Part shown: piece after piece, positions 18,720 through 27,121 of the stretch | Layout: each line of letters starts with the position of its first letter | How positions within the stretch are numbered: position 1 is the stretch's first letter | Assembly: GCA_016716675.1 (NCBI GenBank) | Contig: JADJVG010000002.1 | Location: 124,001-188,000 of the forward strand | From: Hyphomicrobium sp. | GTDB lineage: Bacteria > Pseudomonadota > Alphaproteobacteria > Rhizobiales > Hyphomicrobiaceae | Direction of reading: 5' to 3' | Length of the DNA: 64,000 nt | The notes under the pieces: model-generated | What the model saw: the letters and a program-made list of their open reading frames with translations, nothing else | The model's database searches: none | What the model was told of the DNA's origin: nothing | Position numbers and translations under genes: made by a program

Positions 18720-19442
18720 TTAGTAGCGGCGCATCAAGCCGACGAGACGGCCCTGGATATCGACCTGATCGGGGCCGAAAATGCGGGTTTTAAATTCCGG
18801 GTTGGCGGCTTCAAGGGCGATTGTCGAACCTTTTTTGCGAAGGCGCTTCAACGTCGCTTCTTCCTTCTCGACGAGCGCCACGACGATGTCGCCGTTTTCC
18901 GCGTTATCGCAGCGGCGAATGATGACGGTATCGCCGTCATGGATGCCGGCTTCGATCATCGAGTCGCCCTTCACTTCGAGAGCGAAATGTTCGCCGTTGG
19001 TCAGAAGGTCGGGCGGGCAGGCGATGTCGTGGGTGTGGTTCTGGATGGCGCTGATCGGCGTACCGGCGGCGATGCGGCCCATGACCGGCACCGACACCGT
19101 GCGGCTGTCGATGATGTGCGAGGGCGGCTGCGGCGGCATATAAGCCGCTTTCGGCGGACCGGACCCCTCGATCACGCTCGGCTGGAAGCCGCCGCGGGCG
19201 CGCTGTTCGCCGGGTGCGGGCGCCTGGTTCTCGGGGAGCTTGATGACTTCAATGGCGCGGGCGCGGTGTGGCAGGCGGCGGATGAAGCCGCGCTCGACCA
19301 GCGCCGTGATGAGCCGATGGATGCCCGACTTCGATTTCAGATCGAGTGCGTCTTTCATCTCGTCGAAGGACGGCGGCACGCCGCGTTCCTGCATACGATC
19401 ATGGATGAAAAGGAGCAGCTCTTTCTGTTTTTCGGTCAGCAT
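18720..19442 (-). CDS. lexA: LexA repressor
   Basis: Represses SOS genes and cuts itself when RecA filaments form. The 240-residue protein has an N-terminal winged helix (MLTEKQKELLLFIHDRMQER, then SKSGIHRLITALVERGFIRR), the cleavage pair Ala-Gly in MGRIAAGTP, the catalytic Ser in EVKGDSMIEAGIHDGD and the Lys in VALVEKEEATLKRL. A roughly 35-residue linker is characteristic of alphaproteobacterial LexA. A GTTC-N7-GTTC operator lies 236 bases upstream, suggesting autoregulation from a distal promoter and a long leader carrying three repeats. Confidence 0.96.
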   Translation of the reverse strand: MLTEKQKELLLFIHDRMQERGVPPSFDEMKDALDLKSKSGIHRLITALVERGFIRRLPHRARAIEVIKLPENQAPAPGEQRARGGFQPSVIEGSGPPKAAYMPPQPPSHIIDSRTVSVPVMGRIAAGTPISAIQNHTHDIACPPDLLTNGEHFALEVKGDSMIEAGIHDGDTVIIRRCDNAENGDIVVALVEKEEATLKRLRKKGSTIALEAANPEFKTRIFGPDQVDIQGRLVGLMRRY

Positions 19443-19450
19443 GAAAGTCT

Positions 19451-19600
19451 CTCTTTTGTTGGCGCTTCCGACTCTCCTACGGAGAGCTTGCTGGGTCGGC
19501 CGGGGTTCTTTTGTTGGCGCTTCCGAACTCTCCTGCGGTGAGCCAGCCGGAAGTGCCGGGATTTCTCTTTTGAGGGTGCGACCGAACTCTCCTGCGAAGA
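19451..19600 (-). repeat. Three degenerate direct repeats in the lexA leader
   Basis: A segment of about 35 bases, with core CTTTTGTTGGCGCTTCCG and ACTCTCCTGCGG on the plus strand, recurs at about 19451, 19506 and 19565, with spacings of 55 and 59 bases. In the lexA direction each copy carries AGGAGAG, and the copy nearest lexA can fold as CTCTCC-GTA-GGAGAG. The spacings are not multiples of three together, so a repeated peptide is unlikely. Confidence 0.7.
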
Positions 19601-19677
19601 ATTGGCCGGAAACGTTGGGGACCCCCTGGGTTCGGCTGTTAATGGATGCCAGTACAAATCATGTCTGTACGCTACAC

Positions 19678-19692
19678 GTTCCCTTGATGTTC
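19678..19692. promoter_or_regulatory. Alphaproteobacterial SOS box (LexA operator)
   Basis: GTTC (19678-19681), seven bases, GTTC (19689-19692): an exact match to the direct-repeat operator of alphaproteobacterial LexA (GAAC-N7-GAAC read on the lexA strand). It lies 236 bases before the lexA ATG, so the lexA promoter is probably here. The match is seen; binding is inferred. Confidence 0.75.
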
Positions 19693-19699
19693 TGCAAGG

Positions 19700-20477
19700 G
19701 GGTGCTGTGAATTGGGTGGGGACGCCGGTTTAGCCGGGGTGGGGGCGACTGGCGGAGCGCACGGCTGCGCGGCGGTTGGCTCGCGGGGGCGAGTCGCCAT
19801 GGACCAGAAAACAAGAGACGGGGCGGCGAAGCCTCGGACTCTACAATTGGTTTTCGATGCGGCTGCCGCCGCCCCGCATCGTGCCAACCTCGGGGTGATC
19901 GTCCTGCCCAGCGACTTTGACGGTTGCGCAGGGGACGCCCGGACTGAGGCTCCTTTGGGTGAGCCTTGAGCTGTTGATACCACCCCCGTCCGCGCATCGC
20001 TTTCGAGCGGACGTTGAACCTCGCTATCGCACTCTGCCATGCGCGTCGCGAGGCCGGCAGTCTTGCCAGAGGCGCAACAAGCGCCCCGGACAACATCTCC
20101 AGCGCTCTGATCTCGCTGGCAGCCCATCACGATCCCAGCCACATTTCGAAGCACTCAGCGCGCCTGAACTCTTGTCGCGTGTGGCGAGGTCGAGCGGAGT
20201 ATGCGTGCGATCGCGCGACCGCGAAAGATGCGCGCCCGGAATGTTCGCATTCGCAGTTAGCAGCGGGGATAAGTGGCGCCTATTGTTACATCTGGCGGGC
20301 GGAGCAGAAATGCTTTGATGAGTGCCGCCAATTATTGAGGAGCGTTCACAACGCACGTTTCACAAAGCGATCTACTTAGCCACTCTGATCTGACTGAAAA
20401 CCTCTGTACAGCCCGCAATACTGGTCGCATAGTTAAATGGGACCTGCCGAGTAGCAGTTTGCGTTGGGGAAGCAAGT
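19700..20477. other. Gene-poor stretch upstream of lexA
   Basis: No convincing gene. Several frames are open for 80-160 codons but have proline/arginine-rich translations without family features. On the minus strand around 20195-20285 the frame reads DRTHTPLDLATRD after LLTANANIPGA, which resembles part of an ankyrin repeat, so a decayed ankyrin gene is possible but weak. In related genomes moaC and moeA often precede lexA; they are absent here. Confidence 0.4.
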
Positions 20478-21563
20478 ATGAGTGGCGATATCTGGCATGT
20501 TGTACTCGAGCTATGGGCCGGTGTTGCCGAAGGTGTGATGTCTGGCGGAACGACGGCAAAGTTCGTGAGCTTCCTTATTCCAGCAATTCCGGCCTCTTAC
20601 GGAATTTATGTGAAATGGCGAAATTCTGGCTACCGTTTAGTAGACCGACTTGAAGAGTTTATTGGCGATCAGGAAAAGCGTTTGGTGGACGCGCGGGCTA
20701 AACTCGCCGACCTCGTTGAGGTGCCATCGCCCAACCGCTCAATTGAGAAGCCTGCGATTTCATCTCACTCTCTGGGGCGCGCCCTACGCAAAATGCACTG
20801 GGGGTACGGAACGGCTGCAGCCAATGATTTGGATAATGCTTCTCGCATTAGCTCTCAGCAGGCTAAACTCGCGATGCGGCGCAGCAGAGAACACGAGCAG
20901 CGCCAAGCTCTCGCGCATCTCTTGCTAGGGGCACGATCAGCATCAAAGCAGATCAAGGATCTGAATGAGCGCAATGCTGCGCGCGCTGAGGCGCTAGCGC
21001 ATTTTGAAAAGGCATTAGAGATTGATGCTAACGATGCAGACGCCGTTGAATATGCTGGCATGATGCTGCTTGAGCTTGCCAATCCTGCGGGTGCTCTTGA
21101 TAGGTTCAATCAATTGATCACCCTGCGAGAGAATGCGTCCGGAGCACCACTCGCGCGAGCCTATCGATTGCAAGCGACCGCTTACGAAAGCCTTCCGCTA
21201 CCACTCTACAGAAACGCTAGCACTGCTCTTGGACGCGCTCTGCAGTTAATGCCGGCCAGCGCAGCGCTGGATCGTGCATTGACGCACGAACACCAAGCTC
21301 AACTGCGAATACGACTAAGGAACTTCGGTGTTGCCAACACCAGTCTCCAAAATGCACTTACGATTTATCAAACGATCCGTACCTCTCGCGAGGGCAAGAT
21401 GGGTCTTGAGCGCGTCATGAATGCACTCGCAGATCTTAATCGCATGCAGGCCGGAGAAAGTCAGGCAGAGAGTTCCGCTTCGGGTGCGCAGATGGAGGCT
21501 GGCTCTGAGCCACAACCAAGCTGGGTGGCGCTGCTAACTAAAACTGCAAAACTGCGCGACTGA
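20478..21563 (+). CDS. Hypothetical protein with N-terminal membrane helix and TPR-like region
   Basis: I do not recognise a named family. The 361-residue protein begins with a hydrophobic segment (FVSFLIPAIPASYGIYVKW, about residues 29-47), then a charged coiled-coil-like part (RLEEFIGDQEKRLVDARAKL). Residues about 165-300 are helical with TPR-like features, such as AEALAHFEKALEIDANDADA and ALDRFNQLITLRENASG. A membrane-anchored scaffold protein is a reasonable inference. Base composition is less GC-rich than in the neighbouring housekeeping genes, and the gene lies in the variable stretch after lexA, so acquisition by transfer is possible. Its end overlaps the convergent small gene by 26 bases. 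Confidence 0.7.
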   Translation: MSGDIWHVVLELWAGVAEGVMSGGTTAKFVSFLIPAIPASYGIYVKWRNSGYRLVDRLEEFIGDQEKRLVDARAKLADLVEVPSPNRSIEKPAISSHSLGRALRKMHWGYGTAAANDLDNASRISSQQAKLAMRRSREHEQRQALAHLLLGARSASKQIKDLNERNAARAEALAHFEKALEIDANDADAVEYAGMMLLELANPAGALDRFNQLITLRENASGAPLARAYRLQATAYESLPLPLYRNASTALGRALQLMPASAALDRALTHEHQAQLRIRLRNFGVANTSLQNALTIYQTIRTSREGKMGLERVMNALADLNRMQAGESQAESSASGAQMEAGSEPQPSWVALLTKTAKLRD

Positions 21564-21795
21564 GGGCTCCCAGAGCATAGCCAGCGCCGCTGGCTAACAA
21601 TGCTTGGCCGCCGCTCTGCCAGGCAGCCATGTTCAAAATATTCGATGATTGGATCGCTTCGAAGCGCGATGTGAATCTGGACAATTCTCTAAGAGACGAG
21701 ACCAGAAGTATGCCGGCGCATGGAAGAACGGCCCAAATCGGCGCACCCAAAAATGCGGCAAGGGCGGTAATGAGGATTGCGAAGTAGGCGATCAT
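21538..21795 (-). CDS. Small membrane protein, unknown function
   Basis: 85 residues with two likely membrane segments: FAILITALAAFLGAPIWAVL with its continuation at the N-terminus, and a weaker one near GQALLASGAGYALGALSRA. The ATG at 21795 follows GGGAGAA at good spacing, which supports it as a true gene. It converges with and overlaps the TPR-like gene by 26 bases. No family recognised; it could be a partner of that gene or a separate small inner-membrane protein. Confidence 0.6.
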   Translation of the reverse strand: MIAYFAILITALAAFLGAPIWAVLPCAGILLVSSLRELSRFTSRFEAIQSSNILNMAAWQSGGQALLASGAGYALGALSRAVLQF

Positions 21796-22031
21796 GGCGT
21801 TCTCCCTCGATTTCTCTGGGACTCAACCGTGATTCGCCAAAAGTTAGTTCAAGTCACCTGTTGATGACTGTCACATGTTGTGGACGTGGTGGTTCGGCAT
21901 GACAACTTGGCCGCGAACGCGTCCGTCGCGGTGTCGCGGCGGATCTTGTTTATGGGGTGTGCGGCGCCATGTGATAGGGTGATCGGAGAGCGGCGGGCCG
22001 GATTGCTAAGAGATTGCCAGGAGTGTGACGC

Positions 22032-22316
22032 ATGAAAAGAGTAATGCTGGCCATGTTCGGCGGTGGCGCATTGCTGGCCGCGGCTGCAGTGCCGGCTTTG
22101 GCGGGCATGGGTACCGCGTATGAACTCGAACATGCGCGCGCCACCGTTCGCGCTGGCGGACCGATCAGCGATTATGATGCGGAATTGCTGGAGCGTTGGG
22201 GCAATTCAACGGGCGGTCCCGATTGGCGCAAAATGTATCGCGAAGAACGCGGCTACGACGACGCGCCGGTGCGCACCGAGCGCCGTATGCACAAGCGCCA
22301 CATCAAGCGCGATTAG
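22032..22316 (+). CDS. Small secreted protein, unknown function
   Basis: 94 residues with a clear signal peptide (MKRVMLAMFGGGALLAAAAV, cleavage after PALA). The mature part is polar, with GGPISDYDAELLERWGNSTG in the middle and a strongly basic tail rich in Arg, His and Lys. An AGGAG site lies 10 bases before the ATG. The gene stands alone between opposing small genes. No domain recognised; a periplasmic role is inferred from the signal peptide only. Confidence 0.65.
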   Translation: MKRVMLAMFGGGALLAAAAVPALAGMGTAYELEHARATVRAGGPISDYDAELLERWGNSTGGPDWRKMYREERGYDDAPVRTERRMHKRHIKRD

Positions 22317-22352
22317 GTTCTTAAAAGTCGCGCGCACGTTGCATGCGGCGCG

Positions 22353-22736
22353 CTAGGCCGATGCGGGCGGCTTGCGGACTTCGGCGGCGCGCCAGCGGCG
22401 GACGTTGCCCTGCACCTCAAGACGGCGGTCTGACGTCATCGCGTAAATGCGCGTTGCGATGGCCTGCGTGGTCACATCAAGCGGCAGTGCGCGCGCCGCA
22501 TCCGTCACGCGCGCGATCAACATGGCGACCTTGCGCCACTCGCCTTCCGCGCACTCGAGGATGAGGCCGTCGAGGCGGGGATCGACCGTTGTGGTGTCGG
22601 CGGGATCGCTGGTCAAAATGCACGGGCCTTTTAATGGGTGATCGGGAATCACAATGTGATCTGAGTGAGCAGAGGCATTTGCCGCAGCTTTAGCGCAGTC
22701 ATACGGTGCGCGCGGGGTTGCGGCCATGCGGCGCAA
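22353..22736 (-). CDS. DUF3658-like protein
   Basis: 127 residues. The stretch from about residue 55, LDGLILECAEGEWRKVAMLI, through AIATRIYAMTSDRRLEVQGN and RRWRAAEVR matches the pattern of DUF3658 (Trp-Arg-Lys core, a helix, then RLEVQGN and EVR). In other proteins this domain often follows DUF1835; that partner is missing here, so this is a stand-alone version. The first 40 residues have no clear structure, and the true start may be downstream. Function unknown. Confidence 0.55.
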   Translation of the reverse strand: MRRMAATPRAPYDCAKAAANASAHSDHIVIPDHPLKGPCILTSDPADTTTVDPRLDGLILECAEGEWRKVAMLIARVTDAARALPLDVTTQAIATRIYAMTSDRRLEVQGNVRRWRAAEVRKPPASA

Positions 22737-22850
22737 TACGCGGCGTTGCTCTTAAATTGACCAATAGAATGGTGTCTGAGGCCGATTTATGGACTGGAGA
22801 GGCTGCCTGGTGCCCATGACGCCCGGGCGGCGATGTTGTAATGCACCAAG

Positions 22851-23883
22851 ATGCAGCTTGCAGATGCGAACCAGTTGAGCGCGGAGGCAGTTGATCCGCC
22901 GTCAGATGCGCCGGAGTTGGGCGAGGGGCTTGTTGCCGAGCGATCGGTGCAGGCGCTTGTCGTGCGCGACCGGACCTTCTGGGTGTCGCTCGGCATCGCG
23001 GTGCTCTTGCATTCGACGCTGTTCCTCGGGCTGCTGCGCCACCAGCCGCGCGCGATCGGCGATGCCGACGGCAGCGATGACGGCATTAGTATCTCGGTGG
23101 TGACGGAAGCTGATCTGCAAAGCCAGTCGAGTGTGGCGCAGGAGGGTGGTCCACCGCCGGGCATGCCAGCGCCCGCCGTGCAATCAGCGCCGCCACCACC
23201 TCCCCCTCCGCCACCTGAGCCGGAAGCCAAGCCGCAGGAGCCGACGCCGCCCCAGGAGGCGGTGCAGCCTCCGCCGCCGGCACCGCCCGTGCCGGAGTTG
23301 AAGCCGTCGGTTGATGTCAAGGAGATGACAGAAGACGTGCCGGATCTGCTGGCGCTTCCGGGAGAGGCTGCCGCGCCTTCCAAAAAGGAAACGCCCTAAG
23401 CCGCCCGAAAAGCCATCTGAGACCAAAGCCACCGACGCCAAGGAAGCGCCCGATGCGAAGGCCCAGCCGAAAACGCCGGCGCAACAAAAACCCAAGGCGC
23501 CTCAGAAGCGCACGGCGGCGCTTGATCTGACGCCACCGCCGGGCTCGTTCAGCGGATCAGCAGGCGGCGGCGGGCGCAGTGCCGGTTTCGAGCGGCCGCC
23601 CGGCATTACAAAATCGGGAGCCAATGATGCCTTCGCGCGCGGCGTCATTCGAGCGTTGCAGCAGACGATGCCGCAATTGCGGGAAACGCTGGGGCGCGTG
23701 ACGGTGCGCATCATTCTCAATCAGAACGGGAACGTCGAGTCCGTGCAGGTTGTGCGGCCCTCGAAGATTGCCTCGCTCGATCAAAGCGTTCTGTTTGCAA
23801 CCAAGCAGACCAGCTATCCATTCCCGCCGCCGAACGCCACGCTGGCCGACCGGACGTTCGTCGTGACCTATATCTATCACTGA
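22851..23883 (+). pseudogene. TonB-like energy transducer, frameshifted
   Basis: Two adjoining frames together give one TonB-family protein. The first (22851-23399) encodes a cytosolic start, a membrane helix (FWVSLGIAVLLHSTLFLGLL) and a periplasmic proline-rich stretch, ending at TAA 23397. The second frame is open from before 23380 to the stop at 23883 and continues Lys/Pro-rich (PKPPEKPSETKATDAKEA) into a TonB C-terminal domain: GRVTVRIILNQNGNVESVQV and a Tyr-Pro-Phe-Pro element. The change of frame fits one extra base near the A5 run at 23382-23386. The order AAAAAGG does not suit canonical minus-one slippage. Either a recent mutation, a sequence error, or unusual recoding. No exbB or exbD is adjacent. 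Confidence 0.7.
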
Positions 23884-24037
23884 GATGCAACGTTCTAAAC
23901 AACGTTGATGGCAATTTGGCTGTCGCAGCGTTGACAGGCGTTCGTCTGCATGGCTCAGTTTATCCATACAACTTGAGCGGCGGCGACGGTGCTGCGTTTG
24001 GCGATGCTCGCTGCATAAAAACGATCCGGGAGGTCAC

Positions 24038-24388
24038 ATGCGCATTCTATCCACCAGCGTTGCTGCAGGTCTTGCAGCGCTTACGCTTGCCGGTATCACG
24101 ATGACCCGTGACGCCGATGCGCAGGACCGGCGCTGGAATCCGGTAGGCAATTGCCAAGACCCGATCGAGGGGGCGGCGACAAGCCAAGGCATTCTCGGTC
24201 TCGGAAGTGCGCGTGCACGTGCTGCTGCTCAGTCGAATTGGGAGATCAACGTCGAGGACAAGTATGGTCCCGAGTTCGCTGATTTCCGTTTCGCTCGCAA
24301 CGTCCAATGGGATTGCAAGAAGGGCGCAGTGCTGTTGGCGAAATGCGTGGTCGTCGCCAAGCCGTGCGCGGCGCGCCTGAAAGGCTAA
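24038..24388 (+). CDS. Small secreted protein, unknown function
   Basis: 116 residues. A signal peptide (LSTSVAAGLAALTLAGITMT) is followed by DADAQ, a likely cleavage region. The mature part has three or four Cys residues (GNCQDPIEG; WDCKKGAVLLAKCVVVAKPC), which suggests disulfide bonds in the periplasm. CREDITABLE family similarity is not visible to me. A GGGAGG-like site precedes the ATG. Neighbours are the broken TonB-like gene and a potassium channel; no functional link is evident. Confidence 0.65.
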   Translation: MRILSTSVAAGLAALTLAGITMTRDADAQDRRWNPVGNCQDPIEGAATSQGILGLGSARARAAAQSNWEINVEDKYGPEFADFRFARNVQWDCKKGAVLLAKCVVVAKPCAARLKG

Positions 24389-24448
24389 GCGCGAGCCTGA
24401 ACGACTAGCCGAGGTTGGGGGAAAGCACGCGCGCGGGTCGCGCTGCCA

Positions 24449-25243
24449 TCAAACGCGGCCTTCATCAGGAATCTTGAGTACGTCACCGCAGGCTTTGCAG
24501 TGGACTGCGTCGGCCTCATGCCGTCCGAGGCCACAGCGTGGGCAGCGATGCCGGACCTTGGCCGGCTGTAGGATCGTGCGCACGAGATTCAAGAACAGCG
24601 TGACACCGAGGATCATGATGACGACGGCGATCAGCCGTCCGGTCGTGCCGGGCAGAGTGACGTCGCCGAAGCCGGTGGTGGTCAGCGTCGTGACCGTGAA
24701 ATACAGCGCATCGACGTAGTTTTGAATCTGCGGATTGGTGAGGTGTTGCGTCTCGTAGACGACGGCCGTCATGATGAAAATGAAGACGAACAGGTTGACT
24801 CCGGCGAGCACGGCTTCTTCGTTGCGCCGGAACCACTCAAAGTCGCGCCGCAACTGTCTGAGCAGGTGATAGGTCCGCAGCAGCCGCACGGTGCGCAGCA
24901 CGCGCAGGAAGCCAGCGCCTTCGCCGATGATTGGCGCCATGAACGACACGACCGCGGCCAGATCGGCCCAGGTCGAGGGATATACAAATTCATGCAGCGG
25001 GCGGCGGCTGATCCAGATCCGCAGTGAAAAATCGGCAAGGATGGCCATCCCGAAAATAGCGTCGAGAACTTCGATCAGCGTCGTGCGCGGCATGAACGAC
25101 GTAACGACGATGAACAGAATGGTGACCACGTCGAATGCCAGGATCGCATAGCGGAACTGGCGGCCCTCGGTCGTATCCGAACCATAGTAATGTCGAAGCT
25201 TGCGTTTGAGCGGCGATAGCTCAGGTGCTTTGGTGTCGGCCAT
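24449..25243 (-). CDS. Voltage-sensor potassium channel (ion transporter) with C-terminal zinc ribbon
   Basis: 264 residues from ATG 25243. Four voltage-sensor helices come first, with S4 seen as regularly spaced Arg in RVLRTVRLLRTYHLLRQLRR, then S5, a pore loop with selectivity filter TTLTTTGFGDVTLPG, and S6 (AVVIMILGVTLFLNLVRTI). TGFGD is a K-channel filter variant of TVGYGD. The cytosolic tail holds a four-Cys zinc ribbon, CPRCGLGRHEADAVHCKACG, instead of a RCK domain. Such channels occur in Rhizobiales. A 27-residue in-frame extension upstream is not supported. Probably sets membrane potential; gating is not predictable. Confidence 0.88.
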   Translation of the reverse strand: MADTKAPELSPLKRKLRHYYGSDTTEGRQFRYAILAFDVVTILFIVVTSFMPRTTLIEVLDAIFGMAILADFSLRIWISRRPLHEFVYPSTWADLAAVVSFMAPIIGEGAGFLRVLRTVRLLRTYHLLRQLRRDFEWFRRNEEAVLAGVNLFVFIFIMTAVVYETQHLTNPQIQNYVDALYFTVTTLTTTGFGDVTLPGTTGRLIAVVIMILGVTLFLNLVRTILQPAKVRHRCPRCGLGRHEADAVHCKACGDVLKIPDEGRV

Positions 25244-25419
25244 TGCAGTGTTCCGCTGTCGGCGAGGATGGTCGAGGATCATGCCCGGAGGAGCGAACCG
25301 CCGGAGCCTGTGCGTCGGCCCCATGCATACGCATAGTTCCCGGGCGCTGTCGCCGGTATTAATGCACTACGGTTGGCGTTCGCTGGTATGGGTCGTTGCG
25401 GGACCGTGCGAGGGGGCTG

Positions 25420-25671
25420 CTATTTGCAGGCGCGTTGTGTCGACTGGCATTCCGTCATGACCATGATCGGCTTGCACGCCGTTTGGATATCGCCTTCGGC
25501 CTTCAGGCTCTTGTTGGCGATCAGGGTTGCCAGCGCCTCCGTCGATAGGGTGGTGGCGGCAGCCTTGGTCAATCCGGTCCCTGATGCGGATATGACTTCG
25601 CAGGTGCCAGCCTTCACCGCCGAGGTGAGGAGGCAGAGCGCGCCTGTTCCGTACACGACGATTCTGAGCAT
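25420..25671 (-). CDS. Small secreted Cys-containing protein, paralogue A
   Basis: 83 residues with a signal peptide (MLRIVVYGTGALCLLTSAVK) and a mature part containing CEVISASGTGLTKAA, LATLIANKSLKAEGD and the end CQSTQRACK. It is clearly related to the protein encoded at 26861-27121, sharing the Thr-Cys start, the Gly-x-Gly-x-Thr segment, Lys-x-Leu-Lys and a C-terminal Glu-Cys-x-Ser-x-Gln-x-Ala-Cys-Lys. Four conserved Cys suggest two disulfides. Function unknown; the pair looks like a small local family. Confidence 0.65.
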   Translation of the reverse strand: MLRIVVYGTGALCLLTSAVKAGTCEVISASGTGLTKAAATTLSTEALATLIANKSLKAEGDIQTACKPIMVMTECQSTQRACK

Positions 25672-25828
25672 GGAGCTTCCCTGAGGCTGGTGACGAGGCG
25701 AATAGGGTAGCGGCTTACGTGATTGCGTGCCAGCCCCACAGGCGCACGCGTAGAGGCACAGGCGGCTCAGTGTCGGTCGTCGTTCAATTCGATGGATTGG
25801 GCTTTGCCACTGCGTTAGAGTTTTTCAC

Positions 25829-26311
25829 ATGCGCTCCTGCGCGCGGCACGCAAAGAGACAGTCCGTGGATGAAGCACTAAAACTGAAAATACTCGACGTG
25901 TTTCAGTCCCAGCACTTGATGGCCATTGCGACGGTTCGCCCGGATGGATTTCCGCAAGCTACGTGGGTGAACTATATCAACGACGGACTGACGCTCTATT
26001 TCGCGGCCGATGCAGCATCGCAGAAAATCGGCAACATCCGTTTATGCGAAAAGGTGTCGGCAACAATCGCCGCCGAGACGCAGAATTTTTACAAGCTGCG
26101 CGGCGTTTCGCTGGCGGGGCATGCGGCGCGCGTTCGCGATGCGGCGAAGGCTGCCGATGTGGCGTTGCGCCTTTTCAAGAAGCTGCCGCAGTCGCGCCGG
26201 TTCGTGCCTAATGATCCCGCGAGCCTCGCAATCATCGAGATCAAGCCGATCGCGATTTCGTTGATCGATTATTCCGGCGGATTCGGCAAAAGCTACCTGC
26301 TAGAGATCTGA
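25829..26311 (+). CDS. Pyridoxamine 5'-phosphate oxidase family protein
   Basis: 160 residues with the FMN-binding split-barrel pattern: LMAIATVRPDGFPQATWVNY, then LTLYFAADAASQKIGNIRLC, VSATIAAETQNFYKLRGVSL, and a C-terminal strand LAIIEIKPIAISLIDYSGGF. The family binds FMN, F420 or heme; specificity cannot be read here, and it is not necessarily PdxH, which is longer. The start is uncertain: a GTG at 25865 would remove the first 12 basic residues and fits the family better. Stands alone. Confidence 0.8.
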   Translation: MRSCARHAKRQSVDEALKLKILDVFQSQHLMAIATVRPDGFPQATWVNYINDGLTLYFAADAASQKIGNIRLCEKVSATIAAETQNFYKLRGVSLAGHAARVRDAAKAADVALRLFKKLPQSRRFVPNDPASLAIIEIKPIAISLIDYSGGFGKSYLLEI

Positions 26312-26439
26312 TGTCGGAAATTTGGCGCGGGCTTAAAAATGCAATCAGCGCGCAGCCTGATGGCGCGCGCTGACGAAAGGTTCAAAGTCAATGTTGACGA
26401 TGAGAGGAGTAGATCCTCTGATCCAACTGCCCCCCGCTC

Positions 26440-26568
26440 TTACTGAGCCCCAGTGGTGCTGACGTCGCTGCCAAGCTTCATGGGTTCATAATAGGGTGCC
26501 GGCTCTTCGCGGCGGCAGGCTGCAAGCGCGATCGATGCGAAGCAGGCGGCAAGAATTGCGAATTTCAT
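26440..26568 (-). CDS. Small lipoprotein, unknown function
   Basis: 42 residues: signal peptide MKFAILAACFASIALAAC with lipobox Leu-Ala-Ala-Cys, then a short polar mature part ending STTGAQ. GGGAG precedes the ATG at 26568 at good distance. The longer open frame reaching 26832 is not supported because the lipoprotein signal starts here. Similar tiny lipoproteins are common in Rhizobiales genomes; role unknown. Confidence 0.6.
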   Translation of the reverse strand: MKFAILAACFASIALAACRREEPAPYYEPMKLGSDVSTTGAQ

Positions 26569-26860
26569 GACTGAACTCCCTGTTAGTGTTCGGAAAAGAA
26601 AGGCCCTCAAGAAACTTGTAGCACGCGTAGCCCGGTCCAGTTCCACAGCGAATTTACACAACAGCCACTTCGTGCGCCATGTAAATATGATGCGACGCGA
26701 AAAACTTACCGTAGTGATGCAATTGAGAAGCGCAACTGAATGGTATAACTGACGGACGTCACCCAAAATTGTAACTAAAAGATGTGTCAAAGCTGAGTTT
26801 AACGACCGTGAGCCGCCCGCGAAGCTGCGCACGCTTAGTGTAATTACTTGCAGCGTGCGA

Positions 26861-27121
26861 TTACTTACACGCTTTCTGCTGTGAGTGGCATTCGATCAGA
26901 ATGGTGCCCGCTTCGCATTTGGTTTTGACTGGGCCGTGGCCTTTCAATCCCTTGCCCTCGATGATGTTTTCAAGACCCTTCGTCGACATCAGTTGCGCGA
27001 TGCTTTCAGTTGGGCCGTCGCCGGCGGCGGCTACAATTTGGCAGGTCTCGGCGCGTGCCGGTGCTGATGTGATTGCGGCGGCTGCAAGCGCGAGCGCGGC
27101 GAGTGTCATACGGGTCGTCAT
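26861..27121 (-). CDS. Small secreted Cys-containing protein, paralogue B
   Basis: 86 residues: signal peptide MTTRMTLAALALAAAAITSA with cleavage after ARA, then ETCQIVAAAGDGPTESIAQL, a Lys-rich middle (GKGLKGHGPVKTKCEAG) and the end CHSQQKACK. Paralogue of the protein at 25420-25671 by shared Cys positions and ends. The two are 1.2 kb apart on the same strand with a PPOX gene and a tiny lipoprotein gene between. Periplasmic location is inferred; function unknown. Confidence 0.68.
   Translation of the reverse strand: MTTRMTLAALALAAAAITSAPARAETCQIVAAAGDGPTESIAQLMSTKGLENIIEGKGLKGHGPVKTKCEAGTILIECHSQQKACK

Noticed and set aside
19451..19600. CRISPR-like array
   Set aside because: Only three degenerate copies, unequal spacing, related rather than unique spacers, no cas genes.
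19436..19657. 73-codon leader ORF ending inside lexA
   Set aside because: Spans the three repeats, but spacings of 55 and 59 break any repeated peptide and no ribosome site is seen.
19672..20154. 160-codon minus-strand ORF upstream of lexA
   Set aside because: Ala/Pro/Arg-rich with no family resemblance; composition of a random GC-rich frame.
26345..26373. Inverted repeat TCAGCGCGC / GCGCGCTGA after the PPOX gene as terminator
   Set aside because: Stem is good but no T run follows; not enough for a call.
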